A DNA stretch of 64,000 nt from assembly GCF_009906855.1 (NCBI RefSeq), contig NZ_CP047650.1:4650001-4714000 (forward strand), written 5' to 3'. The DNA comes from Xylophilus rhododendri (GTDB lineage Bacteria > Pseudomonadota > Gammaproteobacteria > Burkholderiales > Burkholderiaceae_C). The stretch's first letter is position 1; the number at the start of each line of letters is the position of its first letter. This document shows, piece by piece, positions 61,201 to 64,000 of this stretch. The notes under the pieces were generated by a model. That model did no database searches and was not told the DNA's origin. It worked only from the letters and a program-made list of their open reading frames with translations. The translations under genes were made by a program, and so were the position numbers.

Positions 61201-62115
61201 ACCGACGAGACGAAGAAGCGCCGCGAGACCGGCGAGGCCTTCGTGCATGCCTCCAAATACCTGGTGCGCCTGCTCGACGCGGCCCAGCTGCTCTACGACA
61301 AGTTCGACCGCTTCGTGCCCAAGGTGCCGCTCAGGCTGAACCTGCTGACCGTCACCGGCTTCGCCAGGCCGATCGAGCTGCAGAAGAAGGTGGAGAGCGT
61401 GCTGCTGGCCCTGCGCAAATCCTCGGCGGTGCCGGCCGATGCCAAGGGCGAGGTCGGTTTCGACGAAGCCAGCCAGCTGTTCAAGGTCAGGACCATCGGC
61501 GAGTTCCGCAAGCTCATCACCGACTTCGGCACCGAACTCAATCTGCAGGTGCGCGGCTCGCCGCAGTTCCAGGCCGAACTGGCGGTGGACGAGGACACCG
61601 AGCGGCGCTTCTTCGGCGTGCCCGACATGCCCGCCGCGCTGCAGCAGGAGGTGGATGCCGCACGCCGCCTGGTGGCCGCGAAGCTGCAGACCCTGCCGCG
61701 CCACGGCGAACTCGCCGCCATCCTGGGCGAGTCCGAAGGCGAGGTGCTGGCGGCCCGCGAGCTGGTGCAGGCCGCAGGGCGCGCACCGGCGCCGCACGAC
61801 CTGCCCGAGCAAGTGCGGCAGACGACCGACCGCGCCCAGGCCGTGCTGGAGCGCCTGCGTGCGCCGGCCAGCCGCGCGGTGCTGGAGCTGGTCGACCGCA
61901 TGGTGCTGGAGGCGGGCAAGCTCTCCACGAAGCTGCAGGCACCGGCCGCGGCCGATCTGCACGAGGCCCATCGCCAGGTACGGCAGAAACTGGTCACCGA
62001 CCTGGCCCGGCAGATCGGCACCCTGAAGGCCGGCCGCGACAGCCTGCAGCAGGACTACGACCGGACCGAGGCCGAACTGGCGCAGGCCCTCGCCGACCTG
62101 CGCGCCCTGGCCTGA
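58255..62115 (+). CDS. Large (1286-residue) protein with a nucleotidyltransferase-like core
   Basis: The long, mostly helical protein has no signal peptide or membrane helix. It has a Lys/Ala-rich coiled region at about 95-120, a Pro/Ala/Thr-rich linker at about 240-285, and further helical repeats. At residues 643-652 it reads GSSDLESDID, and Asp687 follows in RVFDVNIY. This is the G-S...D-x-D...D pattern of polymerase-beta-type nucleotidyltransferases, with a short spacing. The rest is unrecognised. A toxin, effector or RNA/protein-modifying enzyme is possible. It stands alone, with a 155-base upstream gap, and ends one base before the convergent deacetylase gene. Confidence 0.75.
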   Translation: MSEKLHATWTAAVRKHCPADLDDKALEKLLEAKDMARALEGLKSAAARPDGYLDALASALTLIEKVRGNARKHKKTLGDPAFKAFDKTLDDLHTEAEASQKKAAAAAKAEAAKAGDEEPDSPVLLTSKMLPLVRELRKGELEMSALVCTAGNQCAVLIMRRAIAPGRRKLLSDALNVSGGAKFFAGTVQWQDKALTFQFATPVASLAKKVRQAMLAQTDLRLKVKIAGPDGVGETDGENEAEEDKPAAGTAPVTPPANVAANAAATTAPDAGSQAEPEPVRPSANDEKRFRDLAAELEIPLQQALRGRHPDADKLRMIMSVAQEKAQSAATIGGAIAALGKIREMLKPQAHAEQPAANAAASPVDDPVTRGKVQDALVASGKRFEATLNAVMGPLTGAMAFPEVGGDAVASAMAEARALAARGDHAAAEARIKDAARDAVKVMERAPYARAIRLHQGNIKAAFGIAHQGKGAAFKKAWEVAVKQAAAGDYAAAAPAVLALAREVGEVREDKALIEIRDKVRGQRDTNDQAIAAGLKDPDFGIDQLRALVINEIGGPGVKSLAAQAAEAGDDAGAKSREAMKKPATAEANFKTHDWFKLKEMLHAGEIDKEDMWDCWRFRQQYVTAEIDKLRKTYPTLIAKTSGSSDLESDIDITFASTKPGDDVLAARDFNALVLQAFKKPPGRVFDVNIYPRDYNAIKESINAEYNAEAVPDRNIDQPTGEMQKLSRVDQDVATLLKQRRFLDAAAYDALMQQVIDGSPAEVKAQVQKQFEEGEDIYLLTAQEKVQKILAKLPADRRQGLPKVQEYLATLDTGGSFDLEKAKAAQRLLPLALDELEARLPNEVMLATDEMYLDKMATMREDQTRIQALQNPAGAVAAQHPGGDCETIHPGQSHEEWRAAESERLKARVKKDQFTNIIFANEAYMSQGAIEHIVAGLQAADEATKQKMLAQLTPATLMQSCNEQLADFFKDMKAVEGGIATETDETKKRRETGEAFVHASKYLVRLLDAAQLLYDKFDRFVPKVPLRLNLLTVTGFARPIELQKKVESVLLALRKSSAVPADAKGEVGFDEASQLFKVRTIGEFRKLITDFGTELNLQVRGSPQFQAELAVDEDTERRFFGVPDMPAALQQEVDAARRLVAAKLQTLPRHGELAAILGESEGEVLAARELVQAAGRAPAPHDLPEQVRQTTDRAQAVLERLRAPASRAVLELVDRMVLEAGKLSTKLQAPAAADLHEAHRQVRQKLVTDLARQIGTLKAGRDSLQQDYDRTEAELAQALADLRALA

Positions 62116-62116
62116 T

Positions 62117-63055
62117 TCAGGCGGCGGCGCGCTGGTGCGCCGCCCGCGCATGGGCGCAGACCGCGCCCGGCGTGGCCAGCCAGATCTCGCCCCGGTCGCG
62201 TGCCTGCGCGAAGCGCTCCAGCACCCGGCGCAGGTGCTTGAGGCGATAGGGCTGGCCGACGATGTAGGGATGCAGGGCCAGGCCCATCACCAGGGGCTGG
62301 GCGGCGGACTGCAGCAGCATCTCGTCGAGGTTGTCCAGCGTCATCTGCGCGAAGGCGGCGGCGTCCATGCGGCGGCCGACGATCATCGGGATGTCGTTGA
62401 GTTCCTGCGGATAGGGCACCGACCACAGCTCGGTGCCGGCGCGGGTGCGCATGGGCAGGGGCTGGTCGTCGTGGCACCAGTTGAGGGTGTAGGCGTAGCC
62501 GGTCTCGGCCAGCAGGTCGGGGGTGCGGGCGCTCTCCGATATCCAGGGCGATAGCCAGCCGGCCGGAGCCTGGCCGCTCTCGCGTGTGATGCGTTCGCGG
62601 CAGTCGGCCAGCAGGCGGCGTTCGGCGGCTTCGGACCAGACGCCCTGGCGCTCGGCGTTGGTATGGCCGTGGCCCACCAGCTCGTCGCCGCGCGCCACGC
62701 AGGCCGCCACCAGCTCGGGGCAGTGGTCGTACAAGGCGGTGTTGAGGATGGTGGCCGCGGGCATGCCCAGCGCATCGAACATCTCCAGGCAGCGCCAGGC
62801 GCCCACCCGGTTGCCGTACTCGCGCCAGGAGTAGTTCAGCACGTCCGGCTCCGGCGAGGCCGGGCCTATGCAGGCGCCCATGCCTTCGCCGAAGGCGAAA
62901 TGCTCCAGGTTGAAGCCCAGGTACACCGCCAGCCGCGCGCCGTTGGGCCAGGCGTAGTCCGGGCGGGCGTGGATGGGCGAGTAGTCGAAACGGTCGTGGG
63001 CCGGCAGCACGCCGCCGTAGGTGGCCGCTGTCGCGGCATTCGAAGGTTCGGTCAA
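62117..63055 (-). CDS. Polysaccharide deacetylase-family protein (PuuE/allantoinase-like)
   Basis: The 312-residue protein belongs to the NodB-like deacetylase family, with YLGFNLEHFAFGEG, WREYGNRVGAWRCLEMFDAL and GDELVGHGHTNAERQGVWSE. His residues in LVGHGHTN and the HPYI segment near the C-terminus are the likely metal ligands. Similar proteins include the PuuE allantoinases and chitooligosaccharide deacetylases; the exact substrate is not clear. No signal peptide. The downstream neighbour is the large nucleotidyltransferase-like gene on the other strand. Confidence 0.82.
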   Translation of the reverse strand: MTEPSNAATAATYGGVLPAHDRFDYSPIHARPDYAWPNGARLAVYLGFNLEHFAFGEGMGACIGPASPEPDVLNYSWREYGNRVGAWRCLEMFDALGMPAATILNTALYDHCPELVAACVARGDELVGHGHTNAERQGVWSEAAERRLLADCRERITRESGQAPAGWLSPWISESARTPDLLAETGYAYTLNWCHDDQPLPMRTRAGTELWSVPYPQELNDIPMIVGRRMDAAAFAQMTLDNLDEMLLQSAAQPLVMGLALHPYIVGQPYRLKHLRRVLERFAQARDRGEIWLATPGAVCAHARAAHQRAAA

Positions 63056-63068
63056 GGAGAGGTCCGGG

Positions 63069-64000
63069 TCAGTAGGGTTGCAGCTCGAACAGGCGTTGGG
63101 GCCAGGGGTTGGGCAGCACCTGGCGCGCGGCCTGGGTGGGGTAGATGGCGGCCAGCTGCCATTGCTGCTGCGCGTCCAGGCGCCACCACAGGTCGCACAG
63201 GAAACGCAGGGGATGCGGCGCGCCGCGGTTGCCGTCGGAATAGTTGCTGACGAACTGGATGGCCGGGTCGCCGCCGCGGTCGGCCAGCCGGGCCAGGCGG
63301 CCGTCGGCGAAGCGTTCCATGGACAGGCCGTCGAAGCTGGCCAGCGTGCGCAGCGACAGGCGGGGCGGCAGCGTGCCGTCGGCCCGCCGGGCCACCGGCG
63401 GGTGGGGGGAGGGCGCGTCGTCCTGGGGACCCTTGCGCCGGGCAGCTTCGAAGGCGTCGTCGCGGGCCTTCAGGAAAAGCTCGGGCGGCTGGTCGCCCGC
63501 CAGCTGCAGCGTGGCGGCGATGCCGATCAGTTCCTCCACCAGGGTGAAGGGCCGGCCGCGCGATTCGCTGGCCTCGATGAATTCGTGGATGGCCGCGCGG
63601 CTCTCGGCGGCCAGGCGGCTGGCGGGCTCGGCATCGGGCGGCAGGCCGGCGAGGGCGTCCAGCGCGGACCAGAAGCGCTGCACGGCCGCCTGCAGGCTTT
63701 CGCGCCGGGCGGGGGTGTCGGCGATCGGCGGTGCGCCGTCCCAGCTCCGGCCGGCCGCATGGTCCCAGGCGAAGCCGCCGCTGGCCGTGTGGCCGGATGC
63801 GCTGGCGGGGTCGGCGGCGGTGCTCTGCAGGCGCAGCAGTTCCTGCTCCGGAAAGACCGTGCCCAGGTCCTGCCCGGCCTCGTAGTCGATGGACGCGACG
63901 CGGTAGTCCAGCGCGCCCTCCGGAGCGCCCCGGTACTCGATGCGCAGCTCGTTGCGGCCGGCGCGCAGGAACCAGGGATGGATGGCCGCATAGCCCTCCA
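63069..64000 (-). CDS. Unknown protein, C-terminal part
   Basis: The gene begins beyond the window; about 310 residues are visible. The first part has a beta-rich stretch (WFLRAGRNELRIEYRG, ALDYRVASIDYEAGQDLGTV) and the rest is mixed, ending LAAIYPTQAARQVLPNPWPQ and RLFELQPY. I do not recognise a family. It could be an exported protein with a sandwich domain, but the N-terminus is missing. It is 13 bases upstream of the deacetylase gene and probably in the same operon. An internal GTG at 63683 could be mistaken for a start, but the frame is open through it. Confidence 0.55.
   Translation of the reverse strand, partial: EGYAAIHPWFLRAGRNELRIEYRGAPEGALDYRVASIDYEAGQDLGTVFPEQELLRLQSTAADPASASGHTASGGFAWDHAAGRSWDGAPPIADTPARRESLQAAVQRFWSALDALAGLPPDAEPASRLAAESRAAIHEFIEASESRGRPFTLVEELIGIAATLQLAGDQPPELFLKARDDAFEAARRKGPQDDAPSPHPPVARRADGTLPPRLSLRTLASFDGLSMERFADGRLARLADRGGDPAIQFVSNYSDGNRGAPHPLRFLCDLWWRLDAQQQWQLAAIYPTQAARQVLPNPWPQRLFELQPY

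Noticed and set aside
58228..62151. A 1307-codon open frame antisense to the large nucleotidyltransferase-like gene
   Set aside because: It mirrors the sense gene and is rich in Leu, Gly, His and Arg, as expected of the complement of GC-rich coding DNA. The sense frame has a nucleotidyltransferase motif and normal protein composition.
1..64000. Mobile elements, tRNA/rRNA genes or CRISPR arrays
   Set aside because: No transposase or integrase reading frame, no cloverleaf-like sequence and no regular spaced repeats were found.

Overview
The window is very GC-rich, compactly coded DNA from a Gram-negative bacterium. It is most likely a betaproteobacterium of the order Burkholderiales. The indications are a split arnA (separate formyltransferase and decarboxylase genes), a Bug/TctC-type solute-binding protein, the PepSY/DUF3649/DUF3325 set behind a siderophore receptor, and tandem YceI genes beside a cytochrome b561. 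This placement is inferred from gene content only. There are no rRNA, tRNA, CRISPR or IS elements that I can see, and no gene-free stretch longer than about 250 bases. Many neighbouring genes overlap by ATGA or are only a few bases apart.

Layout. 1-3264: end of an arn operon (arnC, split arnA, arnD) for aminoarabinose modification of lipid A. 3226-12822: genes reading leftward from a Fur-like site: fecI, fecR, two paralogous TonB-dependent receptors, two PstS-like binding proteins with no ABC permease, then an outer-membrane barrel protein and a Sel1-repeat protein. 12867-19839: one leftward operon for a tripartite RND efflux pump plus a FetAB-type ABC exporter. 19888-22334: a membrane sensor-like protein divergent from a LOV (blue-light) hybrid histidine kinase. 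22403-27090: two OmpR-type two-component systems placed tail to tail, the first preceded by a degenerate PAP2-like membrane protein. 27214-30320: an exported methionine-repair set (msrB, a DipZ-like thiol transporter, msrA). 30328-31017: a HigBA-type locus with a frameshifted toxin. 31063-32807: a DUF2325 protein and a ModE-like regulator with a near-ideal ModE operator between them. 32865-36315: a small catabolic operon (RraA-like, Bug, frameshifted dehydrogenase) divergent from a GntR regulator. 36325-39083: a DedA-rhodanese fusion, two YceI proteins and cytochrome b561. 39331-41789: a small lipoprotein and a Tat-exported phospholipase C. 41791-47946: a second FecIR-controlled siderophore receptor operon with PepSY, DUF3649 and DUF3325 genes. 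48013-54447: an alcohol dehydrogenase, two MFS transporters, an SDR and two LysR regulators. 54471-57707: a hybrid kinase with a KaiC-like double ATPase. 58255-62115: a 1286-residue protein carrying a nucleotidyltransferase-like core. 62117-64000: a polysaccharide deacetylase-type enzyme and the end of an unknown gene.

Functional themes are envelope defence (arn, RND pump, two-component systems), iron and metal traffic under Fur/FecI control, extracytoplasmic redox repair, and light or ATP-linked signalling. The best leads for new biology are: the two TonB receptors with orphan binding proteins; a shared direct-repeat operator in front of both the PmrA-like regulator operon and the RND pump; the ModE-operator/DUF2325 pair; the KaiC-kinase pair; and the large nucleotidyltransferase-like protein.
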